A stretch of 64,000 nucleotides of DNA from Streptomyces sp. Edi2 (GTDB taxonomy: Bacteria > Actinomycetota > Actinomycetes > Streptomycetales > Streptomycetaceae). The stretch lies in contig NZ_JBEJGX010000003.1 of the NCBI RefSeq assembly GCF_040253635.1, positions 6,101,501 through 6,165,500 of the forward strand, written 5' to 3'. Positions within the stretch are counted from its first letter, which is position 1; the number at the start of each line of letters is the position of its first letter. Positions 17,854 to 26,069 of the stretch are shown here, in pieces. A model generated the notes under the pieces. That model saw nothing but the letters and a program-made list of their open reading frames with translations, had not been told where the DNA came from and made no database searches. The position numbers were made by a program, and so were the translations under genes.

Positions 17854-19077
17854 GTGGCAGCGGAGATCGTCAATCCTCGCAGCGACAGCAATACCGGCGC
17901 GGGCGCGGGCAGTGCGCCCGACGATGCTTTCGACCCGGCCTTCGCGCTGCATCGCGGCGGCAAGATGGCCATCCAGGCGACCGTGCCGGTCCGCGACAAG
18001 GACGACCTGTCCCTCGCGTACACGCCGGGTGTCGCCAAGGTGTGCAGCGCCATCGCCGAGCAGCCCGAGCTCGTCTACGACTACACCTGGAAGTCCCAGG
18101 TCGTCGCCGTGGTCACGGACGGCACCGCGGTGCTGGGCCTCGGTGACATCGGCCCGGAGGCCTCGCTCCCCGTGATGGAGGGCAAGGCCATCCTCTTCAA
18201 GCAGTTCGGCGGCGTCGACGCGGTGCCGATCGCGCTCGGCACCACCGACACCGACGAGATCATCGAGACCGTCGTCCGTATGGCCCCGTCCTTCGGCGGG
18301 GTCAATCTGGAGGACATCTCGGCGCCGCGGTGCTTCGAGATCGAGCGCCGGCTCCAGGAGCGGCTGGACATCCCGGTCTTCCACGACGACCAGCACGGCA
18401 CCGCCGTGGTCACGCTGGCCGCGCTGCGCAACGCCGCCAAGCTCACCGACCGCTCGCTCGGCCAGCTGCGTGCGGTCATCTCGGGCGCCGGCGCGGCAGG
18501 CGTCGCCATCGCCAAGATCCTCATCGAGGCGGGCATCGGCGACGTCGCGGTCTGCGACCGCAAGGGCATCGTCTCCACCGACCGCGGCGACCTCACGGAC
18601 GTCAAGCGCGATGTGGCCGGCTTCACCAACAAGGGCCGGCTGACCGGGTCGCTGGAGGACGCGCTGGACGGCGCCGATGTCTTCATCGGGGTCTCCGGCG
18701 GCACGGTGCCGGAGGAGGCGGTGGCCAAGATGGCGAAGGACTCGCTGATCTTCGCGATGGCCAACCCCACCCCGGAGATCCACCCGGAGGTCGCGCACAA
18801 GTACGCGGCCGTGGTGGCCACCGGGCGCAGCGACTACCCCAACCAGATCAACAACGTGCTGGCCTTCCCCGGCATCTTCGCCGGTGCCATGAAGGTGCGG
18901 GCCACCCGGATCACGGAAGGCATGAAGCTCGCCGCCGCCGAGGCGCTGGCCGCCGTCGTCGCCGATGAGCTCAGCCCCGACCGGGTCATCCCCTCGCCGT
19001 TCGACGAGCGGGTCGCACCGGCCGTCACCGCCGCCGTCGCGGCCGCCGCCCGCGCCGAGGGCGTGGCCCGTCGCTGA
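17854..19077 (+). CDS. malic enzyme, NAD(P)-dependent
   Basis: This 407-residue malic enzyme oxidatively decarboxylates malate to pyruvate, supplying NAD(P)H and linking the TCA cycle to gluconeogenesis. Characteristic segments are LAYTPGVAKVC, VTDGTAVLGLGDIGP, NLEDISAPRCFEIE, FHDDQHGTA and the nucleotide-binding GAGAAGVAIAK. The length fits the short bacterial form without the phosphotransacetylase extension. GTG 17854 (an AAGGGG site 7-8 nt before) matches the usual MAAEIVNPRSD start. GTG 17812 in the same frame would add 14 residues. It ends before a strong terminator. Confidence 0.92.
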   Translation: MAAEIVNPRSDSNTGAGAGSAPDDAFDPAFALHRGGKMAIQATVPVRDKDDLSLAYTPGVAKVCSAIAEQPELVYDYTWKSQVVAVVTDGTAVLGLGDIGPEASLPVMEGKAILFKQFGGVDAVPIALGTTDTDEIIETVVRMAPSFGGVNLEDISAPRCFEIERRLQERLDIPVFHDDQHGTAVVTLAALRNAAKLTDRSLGQLRAVISGAGAAGVAIAKILIEAGIGDVAVCDRKGIVSTDRGDLTDVKRDVAGFTNKGRLTGSLEDALDGADVFIGVSGGTVPEEAVAKMAKDSLIFAMANPTPEIHPEVAHKYAAVVATGRSDYPNQINNVLAFPGIFAGAMKVRATRITEGMKLAAAEALAAVVADELSPDRVIPSPFDERVAPAVTAAVAAAARAEGVARR

Positions 19078-19112
19078 CCGCGCCGCCACCGGAGTAACCG
19101 GAGTCGTCCGCC

Positions 19113-19157
19113 AACGGGCCGGGCCCGCACCGCACACAGGTGCGGGCCCGGCCCGTT
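19113..19157. terminator. hairpin terminator of the malic enzyme gene
   Basis: A 19-bp perfect stem (aacgggccgggcccgcacc and its complement) with a 7-nt loop gcacaca lies 36 bp after the stop codon. Confidence 0.85.
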
Positions 19158-19182
19158 GTGGTGGCGCGGCACGGGGACGCCT

Positions 19183-19296
19183 GGCGCAGCGCGGGTGACG
19201 CGGCGCAGCGCGGGTGGCGCGGCGCAGCGCGGGTGGCGCGGCGCAGCGCGGGTGGCGCGGCGCAATACGGGCGGCGCCGTGCAACACGGATGACGC
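19183..19296. repeat. 19-bp tandem repeat array
   Basis: Six head-to-tail units of ggcgcagcgcgggtggcgc occupy 19183-19296. Units 1-4 are nearly identical, and units 5 and 6 diverge progressively. The array lies between the malic enzyme terminator and the oxidoreductase gene. Confidence 0.85.
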
Positions 19297-19368
19297 GGCA
19301 CGGCGGCGCGGCGCGTGTCACACCCCTGCGCGGTACCGCAGCGCCCGGCCGCGGCCTACGTTGGGATC

Positions 19369-20331
19369 ATGTTTGCTGCCTATGCCGCCCGCATCGACCG
19401 TGACCAGCCGCTGAACGGCCTCGAATTGGGGGAGCGCCCGGCCCCTGACGTACGCCCCGGCTGGACGACCGTCAACGTCAAGGCCGCCTCCCTCAACCAC
19501 CACGACCTGTGGTCGCTGCGCGGGGTGGGGATCACCGAGGACAGCCTGCCGATGATCCTCGGCTGTGACGCCGCCGGAGTGGACGCGGACGGCAACGAGG
19601 TCGTCCTGCACTCCGTCATCGGGCAGACCGGCCACGGAGTCGGCGCCAGGGAGAAGCCCTCCATCCTCACCGAGCGCTACCAGGGCACCTTCGCCGAGCA
19701 GGTCACCGTCCCCTCCTGGAACGTGCTGCCCAAGCCGAAGGAGCTGTCCTTCGAGGAGGCGGCTTGTCTGCCGACCGCCTGGCTGACCGCGTACCGGATG
19801 CTGTTCACCAACGCGGGCGTACGGCCCGGGGACAGCGTCCTGGTGCAGGGCGCCGGCGGTGGCGTGGCGACCGCCGCCATCGTGCTGGGCGCCGCCGCGG
19901 GGCTGCGGGTCTTCGCCACCAGCCGGGACGAGGGAAAGCGCAAGCGCGCGCTGGAGCTGGGCGCCGAGGCGGTGTTCGCGACCGGTGAGCGGCTGCCGCA
20001 GCGGGTGGACGCGGTGATCGAGACGGTCGGCGCCGCCACCTGGTCGCACTCCGTCAAGTCGCTGCGCCCCGGCGGCAGTCTGGTCATTTCGGGCGCCACC
20101 AGCGGCTTCACCCCGAAGAGCGGGGAGCTCAACCGGATCTTCTTCCTGGAGCTGAAGATCGTCGGTTCCACGATGGGCAGCAAGGAGGAGCTGGCCTCGC
20201 TGCTCAGCTTCTGCGCGGCCAAGGGCATCCGGCCGGTCATCGATTCGACGCTGCCGCTGGACCGGGCGCGGGAGGGGTTCACGAAGATGGCGGAGGGCGA
20301 GCTGTTCGGCAAGGTCGTGCTGACGGTGTGA
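19369..20331 (+). CDS. MDR-family zinc-type alcohol dehydrogenase / quinone oxidoreductase-like
   Basis: This 320-residue medium-chain dehydrogenase/reductase has the NAD(P)-binding motif VQGAGGGVATAAI and a GroES-like N-terminal domain with NHHDLWSLRG and ILGCDAAGV. The structural-zinc cysteines of true alcohol dehydrogenases are missing, which suggests a zinc-free reductase of the quinone-oxidoreductase branch. The substrate is unknown. ATG 19369 is preferred over an in-frame upstream start that lies closer to the repeat array. It is followed by a region of short direct repeats and HutD. Confidence 0.88.
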   Translation: MFAAYAARIDRDQPLNGLELGERPAPDVRPGWTTVNVKAASLNHHDLWSLRGVGITEDSLPMILGCDAAGVDADGNEVVLHSVIGQTGHGVGAREKPSILTERYQGTFAEQVTVPSWNVLPKPKELSFEEAACLPTAWLTAYRMLFTNAGVRPGDSVLVQGAGGGVATAAIVLGAAAGLRVFATSRDEGKRKRALELGAEAVFATGERLPQRVDAVIETVGAATWSHSVKSLRPGGSLVISGATSGFTPKSGELNRIFFLELKIVGSTMGSKEELASLLSFCAAKGIRPVIDSTLPLDRAREGFTKMAEGELFGKVVLTV

Positions 20332-20370
20332 CGTCTGGCGTGCGGTCCCTGCGGTGGCCGGCGTGATGTC

Positions 20371-20441
20371 GACGTCCCTTCGGTGCGTGGTGTGACGTCC
20401 CTTTGGTGTGTATTGGTGCGTGGTGTGACATCCCTTCGGCG
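20371..20441 (+). repeat. degenerate direct repeats
   Basis: Three copies of gacgtcccttcggtg (second and third with one and two substitutions) start at 20371, 20394 and 20427. Between them is further duplication of ggtgcgtggtgtgac. They occupy the gap between the oxidoreductase and HutD genes. Confidence 0.6.
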
Positions 20442-20456
20442 AGGAGGCCGGGAAGA

Positions 20457-21158
20457 GTGCGGATCCTGCGGGCGGAGGGGCGCGCCGCCGCGCCGTGGAG
20501 CAACGGCGGCGGGGTGACCCGGGAGGTCGCCGTCCAGCCGCCGGGCTCCGGCTGGGACACCTTCGCCTGGCGGGTCAGCCTGGCGGACGTCACCCGGGAC
20601 GGGCCGTACTCGCCGCTGCCCGGCGTCCGGCGGATCCTCACCGTCGTCGACGGCGCCGGGCTGGAGCTGACGGTGGACGGCACCGCGCAGCTCCTCCCGG
20701 AGCGCTACCGCCCGTTCGCCTTCCCCGGCGGTGCTGCCACCGACTCCCGGCTGCTGGACGGCCGCCCCGTCGTCAACCTCAATGTGATGCTCCGGGAGGG
20801 GCGGGCGGCGGCGACCGTGGAGATGGTGCGGGGGCGGGGGAGAGGGAGGGGGAGCCGGGTGGTGTGGCCGGCTGGTGGCGGTGCTGCCGATCGTGGCCGT
20901 GACGGGGACCGTGTCCGTGACCCCGACGAGGTCATGGTGGTGGCGGTCGAGGGGCGCGCCTGGCTCGGGGCGCCTGGCGCGTCTCTTGGGGAGCCCGGCG
21001 CATCTCCCGGGGTACCCGGCGCCCATGAGGCGCAGTTGGAGCGGTTCGATGCGGCGCTGCTGACGGCGCCGGACGCGGCCGCCGCGGCGTTGTGGACGGA
21101 TGGCACCGCGGCGGTGATTGCCTTGTCCGCGACCGCGACCGCCCCTGACCGGCCTTAG
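20457..21158 (+). CDS. HutD family protein
   Basis: This 233-residue protein has the HutD cupin-like signature: APWSNGGGVTREVAV near the start, followed by FAWRVSLADVTRDGPYSPLPGVRRILTVVDG. HutD is linked to histidine utilisation and has been proposed to limit histidine catabolism; its molecular role is not settled. GTG 20457 follows a GAGGAGG site. A low-complexity Gly/Ala/Pro stretch in the C-terminal half (GAPGASLGEPGASPGVPG) is unusual and probably a recent expansion. No other hut genes are near. Confidence 0.85.
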   Translation: MRILRAEGRAAAPWSNGGGVTREVAVQPPGSGWDTFAWRVSLADVTRDGPYSPLPGVRRILTVVDGAGLELTVDGTAQLLPERYRPFAFPGGAATDSRLLDGRPVVNLNVMLREGRAAATVEMVRGRGRGRGSRVVWPAGGGAADRGRDGDRVRDPDEVMVVAVEGRAWLGAPGASLGEPGASPGVPGAHEAQLERFDAALLTAPDAAAAALWTDGTAAVIALSATATAPDRP

Positions 21159-21236
21159 TGCGCTCGCCCGTCCTTGGGCCTTCTGCCTTACCCCCTTTCG
21201 CCTTATGCCTCCCGCCGGCTGTCGGCGCTCCGTGCG

Positions 21237-21281
21237 TGTCAATGATGGTTGACAAGCTTCGCGTGTCAACGTAAATTGACA
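21237..21281 (+). promoter_or_regulatory. twin operator and leaderless promoter of the HTH/Clp-N operon
   Basis: Two identical-arm inverted repeats TGTCAA-N6-TTGACA occupy 21237-21254 and 21264-21281, 27 bp (start to start) apart. TTGACA at 21249-21254 followed after 17 bp by TAAATT (21272-21277) is a near-consensus sigma-70 promoter. Transcription would begin almost exactly at ATG 21285, so the mRNA would be leaderless, in line with the lack of a ribosome site. The repeats overlap both promoter hexamers, as expected for a repressor. Confidence 0.75.
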
Positions 21282-21284
21282 GCT

Positions 21285-21494
21285 ATGACCGATGCAACGG
21301 ATCTTGCCGAGCGGGCCGGTGACCGGGACCCCCGGGTCGGGCTCCGCGCCGTGGCCGCGCTCCGCCGGCTGCTGGAACAGCTCGAAGCCGTGCAGGTGCG
21401 CAGCGCCCGCGCGAAGGGCTGGTCGTGGCAGGAGATCGCGGCGGAGCTGGGTGTCAGCAGGCAGGCAGTGCACAAGAAGCACGGGAGGCGCTGA
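21285..21494 (+). CDS. small helix-turn-helix protein
   Basis: This 69-residue protein ends in a clear helix-turn-helix (GWSWQEIAAELGVSRQAVHKKHGRR). The N-terminal half is a helical segment (LRAVAALRRLLEQLEAVQVRSARAK). It is likely a DNA-binding regulator that acts as a dimer on the paired inverted repeats just upstream and autoregulates the operon. Its stop overlaps the start of the Clp-N gene (TGATG), so both are co-translated. This HTH/Clp-N pairing is widespread in actinobacteria, but its role is unknown. Confidence 0.85.
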   Translation: MTDATDLAERAGDRDPRVGLRAVAALRRLLEQLEAVQVRSARAKGWSWQEIAAELGVSRQAVHKKHGRR

Positions 21495-22057
21495 TGTTCG
21501 AGAAGTTCACGGCCGACGCACGCGCGGTGGTGCGCGGCGCCGCGGAGCAGGCGGACCGCACGGGCAGCGGCACGGTCGGCGAACCGGAGCTACTGCTCGC
21601 GCTGCTGGAGCGCACGGACTCGCCGGCCGCCGGGGTGCTCGCGGCGCTCGGCGTCCATGCGCGGCGGGAGTCGGTGGCGGACGCCCTCGCGGCGGTGCGC
21701 CGGCGCGGCGGGGTGTCCACGGCCGACGCGGCGGCGCTGGCCGGGCTCGGGATCGATATCGACGAGGTCGTGACGCGGGTGGAACAGGCGCACGGGGTGG
21801 GTGCGCTGGCTGCCGACGGACGGGCCGGGCGCAGGAAGCGGACGCGCCGGCTGTTCACGGCGGAGGCGAAGTCCGTGCTGGAGCGCGCCCTGCGGATCGC
21901 CGCCGGACGCGGTGAGCGGTACCTCGGTGACGAGCATCTGCTGATGGCGCTGGCCGCCAGGCCCGGACCGGCCGCGGCGGTGCTCGCCGATCACGGGGTG
22001 ACCTACGTCGAGGTGCTGCGGGCGCTGGGCGAGGAGCGGGGCCGGCGGGCGAGTTGA
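21494..22057 (+). CDS. Clp N-terminal domain protein (no ATPase)
   Basis: This 187-residue protein consists of two Clp N repeats, as in ClpA/ClpC. The first begins MFEKFTADARAVVRGAAEQA and the second LFTAEAKSVLERALRIAAGRGERYLGDEHLLMALA. There is no AAA module. Stand-alone Clp-N proteins could bind substrates or adaptors for the Clp protease. It is translationally coupled to the HTH gene in front, and a stress-linked role is inferred from the domain only. Confidence 0.88.
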   Translation: MFEKFTADARAVVRGAAEQADRTGSGTVGEPELLLALLERTDSPAAGVLAALGVHARRESVADALAAVRRRGGVSTADAAALAGLGIDIDEVVTRVEQAHGVGALAADGRAGRRKRTRRLFTAEAKSVLERALRIAAGRGERYLGDEHLLMALAARPGPAAAVLADHGVTYVEVLRALGEERGRRAS

Positions 22058-22271
22058 GGAAGCCCGGGGGCGGGCCCGTACGCGAGGGCGCGTCCCCGGG
22101 AGGGACTGCCCGGTGGGCGCGCTGCTGGGATGGGATGCCCGGCGGGCGCGTCACCACGGAGAGCGCGCGCCATGGGTAGCAAGCCCCCACGGGCGGGAAG
22201 CCCCCCCACGCGAAGCAAGCACTCCACGGGTGGCAAGGCCCCACCGGCAATCCCCCCGGGCAGCACGCGCC
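22058..22271. other. degenerate repeat region between convergent genes
   Basis: This region separates the Clp-N gene from the convergent SCO6745-like gene. It is made of short G/C-rich motifs repeated with decay, for example gggtagcaagcccccacgg, gcgaagcaagcactccacgg and gggtggcaaggccccaccgg (about 22160-22250). No simple terminator hairpin was picked out. Confidence 0.4.
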
Positions 22272-23153
22272 CTACGGATAGCCGACCTTCACCGTCCCGA
22301 TGCCCAGCGTGCTGTGCCGGGGCAGGTAGCCGGCCTCGAACACCGCGCCCAGGAGGGGTTGGAGCAGCTGTGCCAGCCGTTCGGCACGTGAATGGCCCAG
22401 TGCCCGCCACGGGCCGGCAGCCAGCCGGTCCGTGGTCCGCTCGATCGCCTCGCGTTCCTTGCGGGCGCGCTCGGTCGCGGTGCCGTCCGGCGCGATCCAG
22501 CCGCGGGCGGCGAGGCGGTGCCGGGCGTCGCTCCACTCCTGTGCGCTCCAGCCGCGCCCCATGAAGTCGGCGGTCGGCGCGGCACCGATCGCGGCGAAGG
22601 ACACCAGGGCCTCACAGGGGTCGAGTCCGCAGGTCAGCAGGGCCGCCAGATGGCCGTCGCCGCGGTGTTCGCGCAGTACCGTCGCGGCCTGCCAGAGCAC
22701 CAGATGCGGTGCGTCCGGCCACGGCAGATCGCGGTTGGCGGCGGCCAGCGGGCGGGCGGCACAGCCGGCGTTCTCGGCGGCCTGGCGGGCGAGCCGGGCC
22801 GCGTCGGCGAGCTGCGCGGCGCTCAGCCGGCCGCCGGTCAGGGAGGTCAGCGCCCGGTCCATGGCCAGCAGTCGCGCGTCCAGCACCTTGGCCGGGTCCG
22901 CGACGGTCCAGATCCGCGGGAGGTGCCGGGCGATCAGCCGCGGACTGAAGGTGTAGTACGTCGCGGCCACCAGTTCAGGACCGGCGGCGCCCAGCGGAGC
23001 CGTGCGCCAGGCGAAGTAGCTGGGCCAGCGGGAGGACACGTCATGGCCGAGGTCGGCGGCGACCTGGCGGGCCTCGGGGGCGAAGTACAGCGTGGCGTGC
23101 AGTGGCTCCAGCAGGTGCCACATCCGGCGGGCGACCGAAAGGTATTCCGACAT
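22272..23153 (-). CDS. SCO6745-like protein of unknown function
   Basis: This 293-residue, mostly helical protein begins MSEYLSVARRMWHLLEPLHATLYFAPEARQ. It resembles the conserved actinobacterial SCO6745 family, whose C-terminal part (RHRLAARGWIAPDGTATERARKEREAIERTTDRL) looks like a winged-helix module. No catalytic motif was recognised. It stands alone, convergent to the Clp-N gene and divergent from the beta-lactamase-fold gene. Confidence 0.65.
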   Translation of the reverse strand: MSEYLSVARRMWHLLEPLHATLYFAPEARQVAADLGHDVSSRWPSYFAWRTAPLGAAGPELVAATYYTFSPRLIARHLPRIWTVADPAKVLDARLLAMDRALTSLTGGRLSAAQLADAARLARQAAENAGCAARPLAAANRDLPWPDAPHLVLWQAATVLREHRGDGHLAALLTCGLDPCEALVSFAAIGAAPTADFMGRGWSAQEWSDARHRLAARGWIAPDGTATERARKEREAIERTTDRLAAGPWRALGHSRAERLAQLLQPLLGAVFEAGYLPRHSTLGIGTVKVGYP

Positions 23154-23548
23154 CGCTTTACCTCATGGCCTTCACGATGCGTGCGCAGACAGGGAGTGGG
23201 GCCGTGGTCGGGAACACGGTCACCGGCCCGCGGAATCGGGCAGCTGGGGCTCCCTGGAGCCCGGCGCCGGACGGAAAGCCGTGCGAAGTAGTGAGTTCCC
23301 CGATTACGCGGCGTGAATCCAGAGCGCAGATGGCAACTGTGCGTAGCCGAGGCCCGGTTGGGGGACCCGTTTCCGGCCGCCGTGGCCGCCGTGGTCGCCG
23401 TGGTCGCTGTGGCCTTCGTGGTCGGGCGGCTGCCGGACGTCCCTCCCGTACACCCGATATTCGATCGAGTCCGGGCGGTGCCTGTGCGTAGGGTGACCCG
23501 GCCGACGGCCCACGGGGGGTCGATGCATCTGAGGAGAGGAAGCAGCGG
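23154..23548. other. divergent intergenic region with 9-bp tandem repeats
   Basis: Five head-to-tail 9-bp units (gccgccgtg, with variants gtcgccgtg, gtcgctgtg and gccttcgtg) fill 23376-23420. A plus-strand frame across them would encode a Val/Ala hydrophobic stretch, but it runs into the next gene out of frame. No other gene is supported. Confidence 0.5.
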
Positions 23549-24703
23549 ATGCCGTACCGAGGATGGGCCGACGAGGGGTACGGGGCCTTCGCGGACGAAT
23601 TCGCCCGGAACTTCGCCGAGCGCGGTGAACTCGGCGCCGCCGCTGCCGTGTTCGTGGGCGGGCGCAAGGTCGTGGACCTGTGGGGCGGTGTCGCCGATGA
23701 CCGGACCGGGCGGGAGTGGCAGGAGGACACCGTCCTTCCCGTCATGTCCCTCGCCAAGGCCGTCGTCAGCATCCTGGCCCATCTGCTGGCGCAGGACGGG
23801 CAGTTGGACCTCGACGCGCCGGTGGCCGCCTACTGGCCGGCGTTCGCCCGCCACGGCAAGGAGGAGATCACCACCCGGATGGTGCTCGCCCACACCGCCG
23901 GAATCCCGCTCGTCGAGCGGCAGTTGACGTTCGAGGAGCTGACCGCCTGGACGCCGGTGATCCGCGCCCTGGAGGAACAGAAGCCGCTCTGGGAGCCCGG
24001 TACCGCGTTCGAGTACCACGCCCATGCCTTCGGCTTCATCGTCGGGGAGGCGATCCGGCGCCTCACCGGCCGCACGCCCGGCCGCTTCTTCCGGGCGGCC
24101 ATCGGTGACCCCCTGGGCCTGCGTACCTGGATCGGTATGCCGCAGGAGGAGGTGCCGCGGATGGCCCGCCTCGTCGAGGCGGAGGGACGGCCCCCGCTGC
24201 CGAGCGCCGATCTGCTGCCCATGCGGGCCGTGACGATGAACGGCGTCCTGCCCTTCCCCGGGCTCGACGATCCGCACGGCTACAACTCGCCCGCCCTGCT
24301 GACCGCCGAATTCCCCGGCGCGGGCGCGGTGTCGTCGGCGCGGAGCCTGGCGGCCCTGTACGCGGCGGTCGCCACCGGTCTGGACGGCGGGCCGCGACTG
24401 CTGACCGAGGGAACCGTCACCGACGCGGTCACCCAGCTGTCGGGCGGGCCTTCGTTCTCCGGCTTCCCGGACCTCGGCGCACGCTGGGGGACCGGCGTCC
24501 TCCTCGACTCGGCGTTCCGCCGGCTGCTCGGTCCGCGCTCCTTCGCGCACAGCGGTGCGGGCGGCCAATTCGCCTTCGGGGACGACGAGTTCGGGGTCGG
24601 GTTCGCGTACACCGCCAACCGGATGGGCGGCCCTGGTGACCAGCGGGTCGAGCGGCTCATCGGGGCGCTGCGGGAGTGCGTCGGGGCCCCGGAGGTCGCC
24701 TAG
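23549..24703 (+). CDS. beta-lactamase-fold serine hydrolase (class C / EstB type)
   Basis: This 384-residue cytoplasmic protein (no signal peptide) of the serine beta-lactamase/penicillin-binding fold has SxxK in VMSLAKAV as the nucleophile, a YHAHAFG segment where the YxN motif is expected, and a C-terminal HSGAGGQ in place of KTG. The third residue of the Tyr motif is His rather than Asn. Such variants are usually esterases or peptidases and not antibiotic-resistance enzymes. ATG 23549 follows a GGAGAGGAAG site. A 17-bp hairpin terminator follows the gene. Confidence 0.88.
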   Translation: MPYRGWADEGYGAFADEFARNFAERGELGAAAAVFVGGRKVVDLWGGVADDRTGREWQEDTVLPVMSLAKAVVSILAHLLAQDGQLDLDAPVAAYWPAFARHGKEEITTRMVLAHTAGIPLVERQLTFEELTAWTPVIRALEEQKPLWEPGTAFEYHAHAFGFIVGEAIRRLTGRTPGRFFRAAIGDPLGLRTWIGMPQEEVPRMARLVEAEGRPPLPSADLLPMRAVTMNGVLPFPGLDDPHGYNSPALLTAEFPGAGAVSSARSLAALYAAVATGLDGGPRLLTEGTVTDAVTQLSGGPSFSGFPDLGARWGTGVLLDSAFRRLLGPRSFAHSGAGGQFAFGDDEFGVGFAYTANRMGGPGDQRVERLIGALRECVGAPEVA

Positions 24704-24738
24704 CGGGGCGGGCGCGCATCCGATGCGCGCCCGCCCCG
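24704..24738. terminator. hairpin terminator
   Basis: The 17-bp perfect arms cggggcgggcgcgcatc (24704-24720) and their complement (24722-24738) are separated by one base. The hairpin starts directly after the hydrolase stop codon. Confidence 0.85.
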
Positions 24739-24832
24739 GCCGCTCGGTGTCCCCCGGCTGCTCGGCGCCCCCGGCCGCCCGGTGGCCCCGGCCGCTCAGT
24801 CGCCCCCCCGCAGCGAAGCCCCGGTTCCGTCA

Positions 24833-24889
24833 TCCCGGTCCGTGAAGGACCCGTCTCACTCGTCCCGGTCCGTGAAGGAGCCGTACTGC
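24833..24889. repeat. short duplication of the PadR gene tail
   Basis: tcccggtccgtgaagga followed by c/g and ccg occurs at 24835-24855 and again at 24869-24889. The second copy is inside the 3' end of the PadR gene (codons for FTDRDE) and the first just outside it. Confidence 0.6.
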
Positions 24890-26067
24890 TCCGGATGACG
24901 CAGCAGCGCGCCGATGTGGGCGGCGGCCGTCGACAGCCGGCGGCGGGACTCCTTCAGCTGCTCGGCCGTGACGCCGTGATCGCGCGCCGCGTCCCGCAGG
25001 TCGTCGCGGAAGCGGTCCAGCAGCCGGTCGAAGTCGCGGGCGGGGTGGTCGCCGGCCGGTTCCTGCGCCCACTCCGGGGCCGGCGGAGCCCCTGCCGCCG
25101 GGCCCTCCCCGGCCTTCTCCTCGGTCAGGTCGACGCGCTCGACCGTCACCCGGGCCCCGCTGTCCGCGCCGCCCCGCCCGGCACCGTACGGTTCGTCGCC
25201 CTGCCCGGTCCCGTACGGTTCGTCGCCCCGGCCGGCCTCGCGCGGCTCCTCGCCCCGCCCGGTGCCCGACTGGCCGCCGGTGAAGCGCCCGACCTCGCGG
25301 GAGACCTCGGACAGCGCCTCGCGCACCGCCCCCGACCAGTCGCCGGACCGCACCGCCCCCTGGGTCTGCTCCTGTACGCGCTTGATGACCCGCTGGACCT
25401 CCTCGCGCGCGAACACCTGGGCGTCCCTGGCCTGCTTACGGGCCCGCTGGGCGTCCTGCCGGGCGCGCCGGCTCTCCTCCTTGGCCCGACGGGCCTGCTC
25501 CTTCCACTCCTCCTTGGCGCGCCGGAACTCCTCCTTCGCCTGCCGCCAGGACTCCTTTTCGCCGAAGACGGCGTCGAAGTAGTCGGGGGCCTCCGGGAAG
25601 GGCCGTTCGGCGGTGTCCCGCGCGGCGTCCGCCGGCCCCCCGCCGTTCCGTCCGGCCTTCCCTGACCCTCCCGCGTCCTTGCGGGCCTGCTGGGCGGCCT
25701 CCCGGATCTCGCGGCGCAGATCCCGCGCCGAACCGCTCACGTCCTCCCGGATGTCGGAGGCCAGTGCGGCGACCGACTCCCGGATCTCCAGTTCGAGATC
25801 CGCCAACTCGCCACCGCGGTCGGCGAGTTCGGCCCTTCCGGCATCGGTGATCGAGTAGACCTTGCGGCCGCCCTCGGTCGCATGTGTCACCAGGCCCTCG
25901 GCCTCCAGCTTGGCCAGCCGGGGGTAGACCGTGCCGGCGGAGGGGGCGTAGAGCCCCTGGAAACGTTCCTCCAGGAGGCGGATGATCTCGTAGCCGTGCC
26001 GCGGCGCCTCGTCGAGCAGCTTGAGGAGGTAGAGGCGCAGGCGGCCATGGGCGAAGACGGGGGGCAT
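24856..26067 (-). CDS. PadR-type regulator with long charged coiled-coil extension
   Basis: This 403-residue protein has a PadR winged helix at the N-terminus (about residues 5-85: LYLLKLLDEAPRHGYEIIRLLEERF, GTVYPRLAKLEAEGLV). The remainder is an unusually long extension: charged helices rich in Arg/Glu/Lys (EEFRRAKEEWKEQARRAKEE) consistent with coiled coil, a Gly-rich linker with a repeated RGDEPYG motif, and a C-terminal helical DFDRLLDRFRDDLRDAARDHG. It starts 2 bp after the DUF4097 gene, so both form one operon. It probably represses the operon through the inverted repeat at 27039-27069. Confidence 0.85.
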   Translation of the reverse strand: MPPVFAHGRLRLYLLKLLDEAPRHGYEIIRLLEERFQGLYAPSAGTVYPRLAKLEAEGLVTHATEGGRKVYSITDAGRAELADRGGELADLELEIRESVAALASDIREDVSGSARDLRREIREAAQQARKDAGGSGKAGRNGGGPADAARDTAERPFPEAPDYFDAVFGEKESWRQAKEEFRRAKEEWKEQARRAKEESRRARQDAQRARKQARDAQVFAREEVQRVIKRVQEQTQGAVRSGDWSGAVREALSEVSREVGRFTGGQSGTGRGEEPREAGRGDEPYGTGQGDEPYGAGRGGADSGARVTVERVDLTEEKAGEGPAAGAPPAPEWAQEPAGDHPARDFDRLLDRFRDDLRDAARDHGVTAEQLKESRRRLSTAAAHIGALLRHPEQYGSFTDRDE

Positions 26068-26069
26068 GC

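Noticed and set aside
19183..19296. CRISPR-like array
   Set aside because: The units are directly abutting tandem repeats without unique spacers.
23313..23927. Plus-strand frame with a hydrophobic Val/Ala segment
   Set aside because: It runs for most of its length inside the beta-lactamase-fold gene in another frame, and the hydrophobic part is just a 9-bp repeat.
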